This document shows, in pieces, positions 30,460 to 39,114 of a stretch of 64,000 bases of DNA. Source of the stretch: an uncultured Acidobacteriaceae bacterium (lineage in GTDB: Bacteria; Acidobacteriota; Terriglobia; Terriglobales; Acidobacteriaceae); assembly GCA_937879855.1 (NCBI GenBank), contig CALFMO010000007.1, positions 1-64,000 of the forward strand, given 5' to 3'. The translations under genes were made by a program, and so were the position numbers. Position 1 is the stretch's first letter. The number at the start of each line of letters is the position of its first letter. The notes under the pieces were generated by a model. The model was not told the origin of the DNA. It searched no databases and saw nothing but the letters and a program-made list of their open reading frames with translations.

Positions 30460-32232
30460 ATGAGAACGTGGAAACGCTCACTGGCCTTAGCCGCTGTGAA
30501 TTGCGCGCTCGCCGTACTCGGATGCAGGGTAACCCTCGCCGCCCCAGCCCCAACTGACGCGTCCACTCAATCCCACTACGAACGCCCCAGCGCCCAGGGC
30601 GGCCCCTACAAAGAACGCGTGATTGTGTTCGTGCACGGCCTGTTTGGAGATGCGGACTCAACGTGGCGGTATTCAGCCAACGTATACTGGCCTAAGCTGC
30701 TACTCGGCGATATCGCTTTCCAAGATTCGGATATTTACGTTGCCGCATACCCCTCGCCATATCTAGGGAACACGATGAACTTAGACGAGATCGCCACCGA
30801 TCTCAACACCCGCCTAGTCGCGGATAGCGTGTTCTCCAAGCACCGCGAAGTTATTTTCATCTGTCATAGTGTAGGTGGACTCGTTGTGCAGCGCCTCCTA
30901 CTTAAGTTCAGGGAGTACCATCAACAGGTTCCCTTCATCTATTTTTTCGCCACCCCGGAGACAGGGGCCGAGGTCGCCAAACTCGCGAGCCTTTTCAGCT
31001 CAGACCCCCTCTTGAGAGTTCTACTTCCCGGCGATGCGAACGAATACCTTCAGTCTATGGAGACCGACTGGAAGGCGGCAGCATTTCACATTCAGCGCTT
31101 CTGTGCCTACGAAAAAAAGAAATATAAAGGAGTGCTAGTCGTCGACAGATTAAGTGGTACCCGAAACTGTGACACGGTGCCTATCCCAATCAATGAAGAC
31201 CACTTAGGAATTGTCAAGCCGAGCTCCGTGAGACACCAGTCCTATATCATCTTCCGAAACGCAATCCTTGCTAATCCCATCTCACCCAAACCAAGAAAAA
31301 CCACTGCCTACAGTCCGCACCTTGACGACCTGTCACGAATTAATGACAAAGATTTCACTATGCTTATCACAGCCTGGGGAATTGAGCCTCCGGCCACCGC
31401 GACAGCAACTGTTGATACTGAGAAGTTGCTTCCTTATCAGTCCAAATTCCTGATGGTCGTTGTCGTTCGAGTGCATGACCCTAAGGTTGATTGGACCACG
31501 GATCCATTCCTTGAGAAGAGCCCAACCTTCAACATCACTGGGGAACGAAGGGTCGAGATAAAATTCCCGGTAAATCAGCCACTCTTGCTCCATGCCGAGC
31601 AGACTATCGGAACTGATTTGACATTTGAATTCTACCTTTGCCTGGTTCCACGAGCACTGGACCCGAGCCAAATCCACGTGCTCAAAGACGTAAATGACAA
31701 GGGTGGTCATGTGTTCCTCTCGTCGAGGGCTTCCGGCGGCCAGATAGGCAAGGCTGACATGCTTAGGCCGCGCTTACACATAGACCGATTGACATACTTG
31801 GCACTAGATCGGGAAAAGGGACTTCCCATTTCATTCTCAATAACGAACATGGGTGCCTCGGAAGCGTATGGCCTCAAACATTACGCTGATTTCGTAATCA
31901 CGACCGAGGCGCTGTCGCAAGCAGAGGTTGATAGCCACTTTGCCGAAATGAGGGCGCTGCATGACATGCAGCTAGCTGGCTCAAAAACAATTCACCTGGC
32001 GGCAGGGCAGCAAACGTCCTTCACTGACTACGCGCAACCCATCAAAGGCGACCAAGACGTGGCGGAACTTCAATTGGGCAAGAAAACCCTCTACCTAATG
32101 GTACTTCTCAGGTATGTCGATGACGCGGGCGGCCTCGAGAGCACCTTGTGTGCCTACATCAACGATAATTCATTTTCTCCGCATCTTTGCCCGAGCGACA
32201 ACTACGACGCATTTGCAGTCACACTCAAGTGA
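30460..32232 (+). CDS. Exported alpha/beta-hydrolase (lipase/SERAC1-like) with a large C-terminal region
   Basis: A 590-residue protein with a signal peptide (hydrophobic run LALAAVNCALAVLGCRVTLA). The oxyanion-side strand VIVFVHGLFGDADSTW and nucleophile elbow ICHSVGGLVVQ (Ser137) identify an alpha/beta hydrolase like those with DUF676/SERAC1-type domains, which act on lipids or esters. A later TPETGAEVAKLASLF segment is typical of the same group. The C-terminal ~300 residues are beta-rich with no recognised domain and may bind substrate. Substrate and role are unknown. It is monocistronic as far as can be seen. Confidence 0.75.
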   Translation: MRTWKRSLALAAVNCALAVLGCRVTLAAPAPTDASTQSHYERPSAQGGPYKERVIVFVHGLFGDADSTWRYSANVYWPKLLLGDIAFQDSDIYVAAYPSPYLGNTMNLDEIATDLNTRLVADSVFSKHREVIFICHSVGGLVVQRLLLKFREYHQQVPFIYFFATPETGAEVAKLASLFSSDPLLRVLLPGDANEYLQSMETDWKAAAFHIQRFCAYEKKKYKGVLVVDRLSGTRNCDTVPIPINEDHLGIVKPSSVRHQSYIIFRNAILANPISPKPRKTTAYSPHLDDLSRINDKDFTMLITAWGIEPPATATATVDTEKLLPYQSKFLMVVVVRVHDPKVDWTTDPFLEKSPTFNITGERRVEIKFPVNQPLLLHAEQTIGTDLTFEFYLCLVPRALDPSQIHVLKDVNDKGGHVFLSSRASGGQIGKADMLRPRLHIDRLTYLALDREKGLPISFSITNMGASEAYGLKHYADFVITTEALSQAEVDSHFAEMRALHDMQLAGSKTIHLAAGQQTSFTDYAQPIKGDQDVAELQLGKKTLYLMVLLRYVDDAGGLESTLCAYINDNSFSPHLCPSDNYDAFAVTLK

Positions 32233-32905
32233 CTGCCTGCGGGTAGCCCACTTTAGTATTCACAAGAGATTATGAACCCTGAACTTGTCCGGGTGTTCTC
32301 ACCTACCGAAAACGCAAAAGTCCGTACTGTTGTCGAACGCGTTCCAGCGCCGAGACGAACGTAGCGCAAGCCTGCGCACTCAGGAAATGGGGACGGCGGT
32401 GATAACAACTAAACGTGAGGAAGTGGACCTGCCGAGATTCGCGGATGCGTTTCAATCCTCAGGGCGTGGGGGATGCTCCTTCTGGGAAAGCGAATCAGTC
32501 TGTGACCGATGAACATCAAAAACCCCGCCCAAGCAAAGCTTGGGCTGGGCACCGTCGGACCTAGGAAGCACCGTTCAAAAGACACGGAATTTCCACAGTC
32601 GCCCTATGTTCATCCAACCTTGACCCAAGCTCCAACATTCTCGAATACTAACCTCACGAGCCAGCCACAAGCGAAAGCGAAGCAGAGAGCGGGTGCCTCA
32701 TTCTAAACGTCGCTTACTTTGCGACGTTTAGAGTGGGGGGATTTTGGATGGAGTGGGGGATTTTGGACGACAGAAAAGAATTCGACGCCGTAACTCCCAT
32801 CCGCTCAAGATTTTGCCCGCAACTTGTTGCAGCTCATGGATTGAATCTCGATTTTCTGCTAACCCGGTGATTCCAATAGATCACTAGAGGAGGGGCGGTA
32901 CCAAA
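32233..32905. other. Intergenic stretch with hairpins, no convincing gene
   Basis: Two short open frames here (32285-32512 and 32509-32706) have no family likeness and sit over repeat-like sequence, so I do not call them. The stretch contains a hairpin at 32529-32547 (GCCCAAGC/GCTTGGGC) and a perfect 12-bp stem at 32702-32732, followed by two tandem copies of a GAGTGGGGGATTTTGGA-like sequence. Confidence 0.5.
32702..32732. repeat. Perfect 12-bp stem-loop
   Basis: TCTAAACGTCGC and GCGACGTTTAGA pair perfectly around a 7-base loop. No T tract follows; instead a G-rich direct repeat (GAGTGGGG...ATTTTGGA, twice) follows at 32731-32768. This composite resembles a dispersed intergenic palindrome, not a simple terminator. 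Confidence 0.6.
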
Positions 32906-33607
32906 ATGCAAAGTTTTCCTAATCGCTGCCAGCACCTCAAAATCAACGGCACCCAGTGCGGTTCGCCCGCCCTGCGCCGCAACCGTTTCTGTTTTTTCCA
33001 CAAACGTTTTCAGGACGAACAAATCAAGCTCAGCGCCGACCGCGCCCGTCGCGGCGTCGCTACCTTCGTTCTCCCCGTCCTCGAAGACGCCAACGCCATC
33101 CAGATCGCCCTCATGCAAGTCATGCGCCTGCTCGTCTCTCAGCAGATCGACCACAAAACCGCCAGCCTCCTGCTCTACGCCCTGCAAACCGCCAGCACCA
33201 ACCTGCGCATGACCACTTTCACGCCCCTCACCAACGACGTTATCCTCGATCCACGCGACGCCGCCAACACGCCGCTCGACTCCCATATCTGGGACGACGA
33301 AGATTATGAAGAAGAAGAGGAAGAAGAAACCGACGCCGACCGCGCCATCGCCGCCCTCGAAACCGTGCGCAAGAAAAAAGAAGAAGACGCGAAATGGATG
33401 AAATGGGCCGAAGCTCAATATCCAGATCCAAGAAAGATCGCCAATCCGACAGCCGCTGGAAGCGCCATAGTAGCTACTGCAGCTCCACCGAAAAAACCCG
33501 CAGCCAGCCTCGACTCAAAAGAAACTCGGAAGCAGATTAGCGAGCAAATTCGCAAAGAATTTCTGCCAGGTTACTCGTCCGCAGGAGGTTCCAAGTCAAC
33601 CGGATAA
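32906..33607 (+). CDS. Protein with an N-terminal Cys/His zinc-binding-like motif and acidic tract
   Basis: A 233-residue cytoplasmic protein. The first 35 residues contain CQHLKINGTQCGSPALRRNR then FCFFHKR, a C-x7-C...C-x2-H pattern that is likely to bind zinc. A helical middle part follows (AIQIALMQVMRLLVSQQIDH), then a strongly acidic run (DDEDYEEEEEEETDAD), a basic helix (TVRKKKEEDAKWMKWAEAQ) and a low-complexity tail. A ribosome site (GAGGAGG) lies upstream. I know similar small 'Cys-start' proteins as recurrent in Acidobacteriota genomes, without known function. DNA binding is possible but not shown. Confidence 0.6.
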   Translation: MQSFPNRCQHLKINGTQCGSPALRRNRFCFFHKRFQDEQIKLSADRARRGVATFVLPVLEDANAIQIALMQVMRLLVSQQIDHKTASLLLYALQTASTNLRMTTFTPLTNDVILDPRDAANTPLDSHIWDDEDYEEEEEEETDADRAIAALETVRKKKEEDAKWMKWAEAQYPDPRKIANPTAAGSAIVATAAPPKKPAASLDSKETRKQISEQIRKEFLPGYSSAGGSKSTG

Positions 33608-33826
33608 AGTCTGAGACCAAAGGGCAATGAGGTTGAAAGTGAAGGTGGAAATCCAGAGCCCGAGGGCGAAAACTCGTGGCGCCAGACTCCGCAATTGTTG
33701 CCCTTGCAGGCGAACAATTTGCATGGCGCGGCCTGTCTCCTCCCCTTTGATTTCAGTGGGTTGCGCGGTTGGCATGGATTATGCACCTTCAGTTGTAGAG
33801 AATAGAAGAATGAATAAGGAGGAGAG

Positions 33827-34606
33827 ATGCGTAGCAAACTGCGTGGGGTAAGTCGATGGTTGTGGGCGCTGCTGGTGTTTGGCGCGTTGGTGCTCACCCC
33901 GGCGATTTACGCTGGGAATCAGGTGATGGGGGAGATTCAGTTTGAGGGGAAATCGAAGGTCGAAAAGACTTCTGGCGTGTGGGTTGACGGAGGCTACGTC
34001 GGCTACCTCAAGGAACTCAAGGGATCGAAGAGGGTTTTGCTGCTGCCCGGCGAACACGTGATTACGGTGCGGCAGGACGGCTATCAGGATTTTACCGAAC
34101 GCGTGAATGTGCAGCCGGGAAAGAAACAGGTGGTACGTGTCGCGATGGCAAAGGCGCCCACGGGAGTGATGCCTGCAATCACGTCAACCGTGAAACTTGA
34201 GGTCAATCCGCCGAGAGCGGCGGTGTTTGTCGACGGTCTATTTGTGGGACACGTCGCAGAGTTTGAAGGCGTAGGCCGAGGCATGCTGGTGGCTCCCGGT
34301 CCGCACAAGATCAGAGTGGCGCTGCCCGGGTATCAGACGTTTGAGACGGAAGTGAATGCGCTGCCTAAACAAAAAGTCGAGGTGAAGACGAATTTGTTGA
34401 AGACTAGCGCGGAGACGGATCCGTTGCTCAGACCGGGAAGCGAGACTGCAGCGCCCGCACCAGCGCCTGAGCCTTTGCCGAAGGCTCAACAGCAGGGCAC
34501 GACTCGCACGACTCCCATACCACCACCGGAGCCGTTGCCGAGAGCTGGGAATCAGGATACGACGCCGATTCCGCCGCCGGATCCGCTGCCGCCACCGCAG
34601 CGGTGA
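33827..34606 (+). CDS. Exported protein with two PEGA domains and Pro-rich tail
   Basis: A 259-residue protein with a strong ribosome site (AAGGAGGAGAG just before ATG) and a signal peptide (WLWALLVFGALVLTPAIYAG). Two PEGA-type beta domains follow: VWVDGGYVGYLKELKGSKRV ... LLLPGEHVITVRQDGYQDF and VFVDGLFVGHVAEFEGVGRG ... APGPHKIRVALPGYQTFETE. The last ~65 residues are Pro/Gln/Thr-rich repeats (TPIPPPEPLP, TPIPPPDPLP), suited to spanning a wall or binding other proteins. PEGA domains usually occur in surface proteins. The specific role is unknown. Confidence 0.85.
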   Translation: MRSKLRGVSRWLWALLVFGALVLTPAIYAGNQVMGEIQFEGKSKVEKTSGVWVDGGYVGYLKELKGSKRVLLLPGEHVITVRQDGYQDFTERVNVQPGKKQVVRVAMAKAPTGVMPAITSTVKLEVNPPRAAVFVDGLFVGHVAEFEGVGRGMLVAPGPHKIRVALPGYQTFETEVNALPKQKVEVKTNLLKTSAETDPLLRPGSETAAPAPAPEPLPKAQQQGTTRTTPIPPPEPLPRAGNQDTTPIPPPDPLPPPQR

Positions 34607-34639
34607 TGGGGGTTACAAAAACGAAGCAAGGTCAAAAGC

Positions 34640-34659
34640 AGCGGGCAAGATTGCCCGCT
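34640..34659. terminator. Hairpin between convergent genes
   Basis: AGCGGGCA and TGCCCGCT form an 8-bp stem with a 4-base loop between the convergent PEGA and DUF2950 genes. There is no clear T tract, so terminator activity is uncertain; it may be a dispersed palindrome. Confidence 0.4.
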
Positions 34660-34670
34660 CCACATCAACA

Positions 34671-35699
34671 TTAATCTGCTTTGCGCCAGGTTTTGTCGCG
34701 TTGGTATTGGGTCAAGTTTTTCACGATGTCGGCGGTGCGCGAGCCTAGATCTTTCTCGTACACGATGCCGTCCTGATTCACGATGAAGGTCATGACTCCC
34801 GAAGAGCGATATTCCGCGGGATAGGCGACGAAGGCGAAGCCGCGGGTCATCTTGCCATCGACAATGTAACTCTGCGTGTGACCACCGAGTTTCTCCCCTT
34901 TGAGGATGTGGAAGTAATATCCATGGAAAGGTTGGCGCTCCTGGTCCTCAGGTTTGCCGTAACCGTGCTTGGCAGCCACGGCGAGCAGCGGGCCGATGGG
35001 GCTCGCGGCCTGGCCAGAAGAAGCGGTCCAGTAGAGTCCGTTTTGCTTACCCGGATCACTATAGATTTGCTGAGCATAGACATGCTCTTCGCCGTCGTGG
35101 GATTGGCCGTAATATTCTTTTTGCGCGTCCACCAGTTCGCGACAAACCTGGATTGCAGCCAGTTCGTTCTTGCCGATTCTGCGATATAGAATTTCCTGTT
35201 TTCCGGCTGCAGTATCGAAATACCACTGGTCACCCTTGTGGACGATGGGAATCGGCGTGGGCCAGTTTTCCGCGCCGATGTATAAAGTCGTGGTCCCATC
35301 GGGTTCGTTCACCAGGCGATGCATCTGGCGATACCTCTTCATGAATTGCGCTCGGGCGGCCTTGTCTTCCGCGTCGTCGCCCGACGAGATAAGTTCTTTC
35401 GCATTCGGCCCCAGAACTTTCAACAATGCCTGCTGATCATCCTTGTGAACCGCAGTCACCAAAGCCTCGACGGCTTCCGAAGCCGAAGGAAACGATTGTT
35501 GATCCGGCTGCAGTTCGCTGGATTTGCCGGGCGCCGATGCTTGCGCACTGGATTGTTGGCCCTGCGACGCAGATTTTGGCGGAGCAGACTGCGCCGTCGA
35601 AACGTTGGAAGAAATTCCCAGGGCGGCGAGAGTGCCGACGGCAAACAAGAATGAAATGCCCTTGGGATATTTTTTTGAACTGCCTGCTTCAAACGTCAT
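34671..35699 (-). CDS. DUF2950 family exported protein
   Basis: A 342-residue protein that matches the DUF2950 pattern throughout: FPSASEAVEALVTAVHKDD near residue 70, then VLGPNAKELISSGDDAEDKA, ELAAIQVCRELVDAQKEYY, a central GYYFHILKGE and the closing GVMTFIVNQDGIVYEKDLG. A hydrophobic N-terminal stretch (ISFLFAVGTLAALGISSNVS) serves as signal peptide or anchor, and a Ser/Ala/Gln-rich linker follows. The family has no established function. The gene is directly downstream of a DUF3300 gene; these two families are regularly found side by side, which suggests a joint role in the envelope. Confidence 0.88.
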   Translation of the reverse strand: MTFEAGSSKKYPKGISFLFAVGTLAALGISSNVSTAQSAPPKSASQGQQSSAQASAPGKSSELQPDQQSFPSASEAVEALVTAVHKDDQQALLKVLGPNAKELISSGDDAEDKAARAQFMKRYRQMHRLVNEPDGTTTLYIGAENWPTPIPIVHKGDQWYFDTAAGKQEILYRRIGKNELAAIQVCRELVDAQKEYYGQSHDGEEHVYAQQIYSDPGKQNGLYWTASSGQAASPIGPLLAVAAKHGYGKPEDQERQPFHGYYFHILKGEKLGGHTQSYIVDGKMTRGFAFVAYPAEYRSSGVMTFIVNQDGIVYEKDLGSRTADIVKNLTQYQRDKTWRKAD

Positions 35700-35758
35700 T
35701 ACTTCCCCATCCTTTTCGGCGCGCTTTCAGTTTGAATAATTTTGCGAATGGCTGCGCG

Positions 35759-36961
35759 TTAGTGCCTGCCACCCCCGTGTCCTCCGCCGCCACCGCGGGA
35801 GCCGCCTCCACCATGGAACCCTCCGCCGCCGTGGGAGCCACCGCCGCCAAAGCTGGATTGTCCGCGGGAGGAGTAACCGCGCGCTTCTCCGCCGCGACTA
35901 TATCCGCTGAAAGCGCCGGAGCGGGTTCCGGCATAACCTCGGGTCTCAGGTGCTCGATAATTCCCTGCCCGTGCAGGCGCGCCATATCCACCAGCACGAC
36001 CCGGAGAGCTATAACCGCGGGCGAAGCGATCGCCCCGACCATAGGGCGCGTAGCCGCGGTAATCCCCATGGAAGTAAGCGTTGCGGTCATAGAAGGCGCG
36101 GCTATGAAATGCGTAAGGACGCCCACCATAGACCAGGCCATGGTGGTACCAATCAAATCCCCATCGAGGCCAGCCCCAGCCAAAGCCGAAAAATGGACCG
36201 ATGGGGAAACCGATTCCGAAAGAAAGGTATGGGCCTCCAACACCCCACCAGGGATAAAAGCCAGGCCACAGTCCAACCGGATAACCATAAATATATTCAG
36301 GATCGTATTCCGGCACATACACGACTTCTGGATTCGCGGGTTGAATGACGACCTGTGGTCCCTGGTTGGTCACGGTTTGCTGGGGAGTCGATTTCAAATG
36401 TCCGGCTTCTTCCGCTTTCCGGCGCATTTCTTGAACGGCTTGCATCAGGTCGGCCTGCTGGTTGTAGTTGGCGTCGCCGAGTTCGGAAGTCCACGAAAGA
36501 TCTTTATCAAGGTTGCTCAACACGGAGGGAAACTGCGTCAGGGCCTTCACGCTGGGATCCCAATCTTGTTTGTCGACCGCGTCAGCCAAGTCCTTGCCTT
36601 TGAGGTTGGGATTTTCCTGCAAGAACCGTTGCGCCTCGACAATCTGCGTAGGATAGGCAGACGCCGCAAGAATCTGGGCCAGCAGAGCGTCGGGATACAG
36701 CGCAATAGGAGCGACCAACTGCTGCAATTGTTCGGGACTTAAAGTCGCCGAGTGCGCCCGTGGCGGAGCAGGCGGTGGGCCCTGATCGGGCGCGTCTTCA
36801 TCTTGCGACGGTCCTTGATCTTGCGGCTGATCCTGCGGCGGAGGGCCTGGGTCTTGTTGTGGCTCTTGCATGGCGAGGGCTTGCGAGGTGAGGCCGACCG
36901 TTAGCGCAAGGATGACGGCCGCAATGCTGTTAAGAATTCGCCTAAACAATTTCGCTTGCAC
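35759..36961 (-). CDS. DUF3300 family exported protein with Gly/His-rich tail
   Basis: A 400-residue protein. GTG 36961 is chosen because GGAGG lies six bases upstream and a signal peptide follows (SIAAVILALTVGLTSQALA). After a Pro/Gln/Asp linker, the DUF3300 core is clear: QLVAPIALYPDALLAQILAA, VDKQDWDPSVKALTQFPSVL, then VIQPANPEVVYVPEYDPE. The second half is rich in Gly, Tyr and Trp (YPVGLWPGFYPWWGVGGPYL), and the end is Gly/His/Ser repeats (GGGGSHGGGGFHGGGG), likely disordered and possibly metal-binding. Upstream at 37144-37159 is a perfect Crp-type palindrome that could control it. Function is unknown. Confidence 0.88.
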   Translation of the reverse strand: MQAKLFRRILNSIAAVILALTVGLTSQALAMQEPQQDPGPPPQDQPQDQGPSQDEDAPDQGPPPAPPRAHSATLSPEQLQQLVAPIALYPDALLAQILAASAYPTQIVEAQRFLQENPNLKGKDLADAVDKQDWDPSVKALTQFPSVLSNLDKDLSWTSELGDANYNQQADLMQAVQEMRRKAEEAGHLKSTPQQTVTNQGPQVVIQPANPEVVYVPEYDPEYIYGYPVGLWPGFYPWWGVGGPYLSFGIGFPIGPFFGFGWGWPRWGFDWYHHGLVYGGRPYAFHSRAFYDRNAYFHGDYRGYAPYGRGDRFARGYSSPGRAGGYGAPARAGNYRAPETRGYAGTRSGAFSGYSRGGEARGYSSRGQSSFGGGGSHGGGGFHGGGGSRGGGGGHGGGRH

Positions 36962-37143
36962 TATGAGCCTCCAGTTCGTGCCTGCTTGGTAGAGCCCGAT
37001 GATATTCCCCTTTTCTCGCGTGGATGCGCCCTTCAACAGAAATCTTGGGTGCGGAGTTTCCCAGTCAGGCTGACGATACTTGGTAATAACCCGTTCGAAA
37101 TCAGAATGTTTCTCCTTATTGTTTAGATGCGGAATTTACGATC

Positions 37144-37159
37144 TGTGATGGAGATCACA
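37144..37159. promoter_or_regulatory. Crp/Fnr-family operator-like palindrome
   Basis: TGTGATGGAGATCACA is a perfect TGTGA-N6-TCACA site in the divergent region between the DUF3300 gene (start 36961, minus) and the tetraheme cytochrome gene (start 37304, plus). This form is the consensus of E. coli CRP; the cognate regulator in this organism is inferred. Nothing else of note is visible in the 340-bp intergenic stretch. Confidence 0.6.
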
Positions 37160-37303
37160 AATGCTCTGCTTTTGTTTCTATCCAAATGACTTATGCGTCG
37201 CATTTTTCTGGCCGACGGTGTTTTCTTCAAGTCTTTCTTCGGTGGCTAATAGATTCTTAGTAATGATCGCGGGCTTGCAGCTCACTACAATGGCGCGACG
37301 GTT

Positions 37304-37696
37304 ATGAGATCGATGCCAAGATCGCTTTTCGCATTTGTGCTGCTGGCTGGGCTGCCGACCTGGGCGGTCGAGCATCCTGGCGTTCTTCCCAAAGATGCGG
37401 AATGCTCGTCTTGTCACACCAAGCAGATCAGCGGAAGGTCGGTGCACTCGGCGATGGCGATTTCGTGCACGGTTTGCCATGTGGCGAAAACACAAGGCGA
37501 CATGACCACGCTGAACCTGGCGATGCCGAAGGAGCAGATTTGTTTTGCGTGTCACGAGAAATCGGCGGCATTACAGCAGCACGTGCCGGCGGTGAGAGGA
37601 ACGTGCGTGGAGTGTCATGACTCCCACAGCAGTAACCAACGCATGTTGCTGCTGGAGGCGCGCGGGAGGCAGCTTTCGGGGCTCAAGGCAAAATGA
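37304..37696 (+). CDS. Tetraheme c-type cytochrome (paired CXXCH)
   Basis: A 130-residue exported protein with four heme-binding motifs: CSSCH (34-38), CTVCH (55-59), CFACH (80-84) and CVECH (101-105). The signal peptide is MRSMPRSLFAFVLLAGLPTWA. The last two motifs with the DSHSS stretch have the spacing of the doubled-CXXCH family. Several additional His residues could be distal ligands. It would act in periplasmic electron transfer. No oxidoreductase partner is adjacent. The Crp-type site about 145 bp upstream suggests regulation linked to carbon or oxygen status. Confidence 0.9.
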   Translation: MRSMPRSLFAFVLLAGLPTWAVEHPGVLPKDAECSSCHTKQISGRSVHSAMAISCTVCHVAKTQGDMTTLNLAMPKEQICFACHEKSAALQQHVPAVRGTCVECHDSHSSNQRMLLLEARGRQLSGLKAK

Positions 37697-37713
37697 CATC
37701 GGCTGGCGGCATT

Positions 37714-37830
37714 GCGGATTGCAGATTGCAGATGGTTGATTTCAGATTGTAGATTTCAGATTGCAGATTTCAGATTGTAGATTTCGGAGCGTAGGTCGTA
37801 GATTGCAGATTATTGATCCCAGATTTCAAA
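37714..37830. repeat. Degenerate short tandem repeat (GATT(G/T)(C/T)AGATT units)
   Basis: About ten imperfect copies of a 10-12-bp unit of the type GATTGCAGATT / GATTTCAGATT in a 115-bp AT-rich tract after the cytochrome gene. No conserved spacers and no cas genes are seen, so it is not CRISPR. It looks like a slippage-grown microsatellite. The rest of the 300-bp intergenic stretch shows no gene. Confidence 0.75.
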
Positions 37831-37999
37831 TTTAATCTCTCTCCATCTTTTTCGGCGTGCTCTGCGTCTTCCCTTCGCGCACTCGGCGTTCAAAGGCTAT
37901 TTAGCAGTCGGGTCCGCCGCCGATCTGGAAAATATGCAACTGTTCCGTCTGAGCAGCACCGCGTTGGCGGGTGATATAGTTTCCATACCAGGAGCCTTT

Positions 38000-38587
38000 A
38001 TGATCAGCACTCCCGGTTTGTTCCTTCTCTTCCTTTCTGCGACGACGCTCTCAGTATGGCCTCAGGATGTTCCGTTTCACCCAAAGCCTGGCGCCAAGGT
38101 TTGCGTGGCGACGGTTTCGAACACGAGCGCACGCGCGGCCATGCTCGACCGGCTGACCGAGCGCCTGTCGAAGAATCTGAGGGATGACAAAATCGATGCA
38201 GTGAGTATGGATTCCAGCACGACGATGGACCACAAACTTCATCCTACCCGCGAAAACGGCGAAGAAGCGAAGGGCAACGAGTGTGATTACGTGTTGCTCA
38301 GCCAGATCATGGACCCGAAGAAACATCCATTCGATCCGCAGAGTCCCCAGATTTCGATCGGAGGAAGAGTTCCCAGCATTGATGCGAGCGATCCTCTGGG
38401 TGGCTCCTCGGGCCCGGTTTACCGCGATAACCTGCAAATCAGCTTCGCGCTATTTTCCGTAGACCGGATCAAACCAGTCGTCGAAACCGTGATACTGGCG
38501 CAGCCCTCGGGAAGTATGTCGGACAACCTTCTTCCCGCTATGGATCGCGAGTCCAACCGCATCGGCCACGAATTGAAGAAGAAATGA
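38000..38587 (+). CDS. Exported protein of unknown function
   Basis: A 195-residue protein. ATG 38000 is preferred to the upstream in-frame ATG because AGGAG lies six bases before it and a signal peptide begins at once (MISTPGLFLLFLSATTLSVW). The mature part starts with PKPGAKVCVATVSNTS, then a helix (AAMLDRLTERLSKNLRDDKI) and NECDYVLLSQIMDP; this alternation of strand, helix and strand resembles secreted proteins that assemble like the CsgG/LpoB nucleotide-like fold. This resemblance is weak. No catalytic motif is seen. Confidence 0.6.
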   Translation: MISTPGLFLLFLSATTLSVWPQDVPFHPKPGAKVCVATVSNTSARAAMLDRLTERLSKNLRDDKIDAVSMDSSTTMDHKLHPTRENGEEAKGNECDYVLLSQIMDPKKHPFDPQSPQISIGGRVPSIDASDPLGGSSGPVYRDNLQISFALFSVDRIKPVVETVILAQPSGSMSDNLLPAMDRESNRIGHELKKK

Positions 38588-39114
38588 GCGGGAAGATTCC
38601 GGCAACCATCGCGCCCGCAGCGCCGTCGTGGCTTCGCGATTTGTGCGGTCAAGAGGTTTTTCAGAACTGAATACTCACCCCCCGATCCTAGTCCCGCGAA
38701 TGTCTGATAACCGGAACCCTGCTTCGAATGTATCTTCTGCAAATCTGCCGGCGCGGTTGGTGAAAAGCGATGGGAATGTGAAAGGGGCGAGTTGCATGAA
38801 TACGGAGGGAATCACGATACGGGCGAGGAAAAGCGCAGGGACGCCACCATAGACACACAGCCAGCACCGCCTCACTGCGACTGGAAGAAATACTGGCAGC
38901 CAACAGCCAGACGGCGGAGAACCCAGATCGCAAAAATGAGATGCCACGCCCTATTTGGGGGTTGGCGAGATCGGTTCTCAGTTTTGGGCCTTCGGGGGCG
39001 AAAAATCCGGCTCACTCTTTTCCGCAGATTGCATCTTATTCAAGCGCATTCGTGTGGGAAGAAGGCGTACGGGAGATTCGCTTGCACCCAACTGCAAAGC
39101 AGTTCTGCAAACCA
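38588..39114. other. Intergenic stretch without a convincing gene
   Basis: Several short frames are open on both strands (for example 38628-38852 plus and 38675-38947 minus), but none has a signal, motif or ribosome site that would support it, and they overlap each other. I see no terminator or repeat. Confidence 0.4.

Noticed and set aside
32509..32706. Possible 65-residue protein between the hydrolase and the Cys/His protein
   Set aside because: It runs over hairpins and repeat-like DNA, with no ribosome site and no motif.
37714..37830. Tandem GATTGCAGATT-type repeats that might suggest CRISPR
   Set aside because: Units are 10-12 bp, imperfect and contiguous, with no unique spacers and no cas genes.
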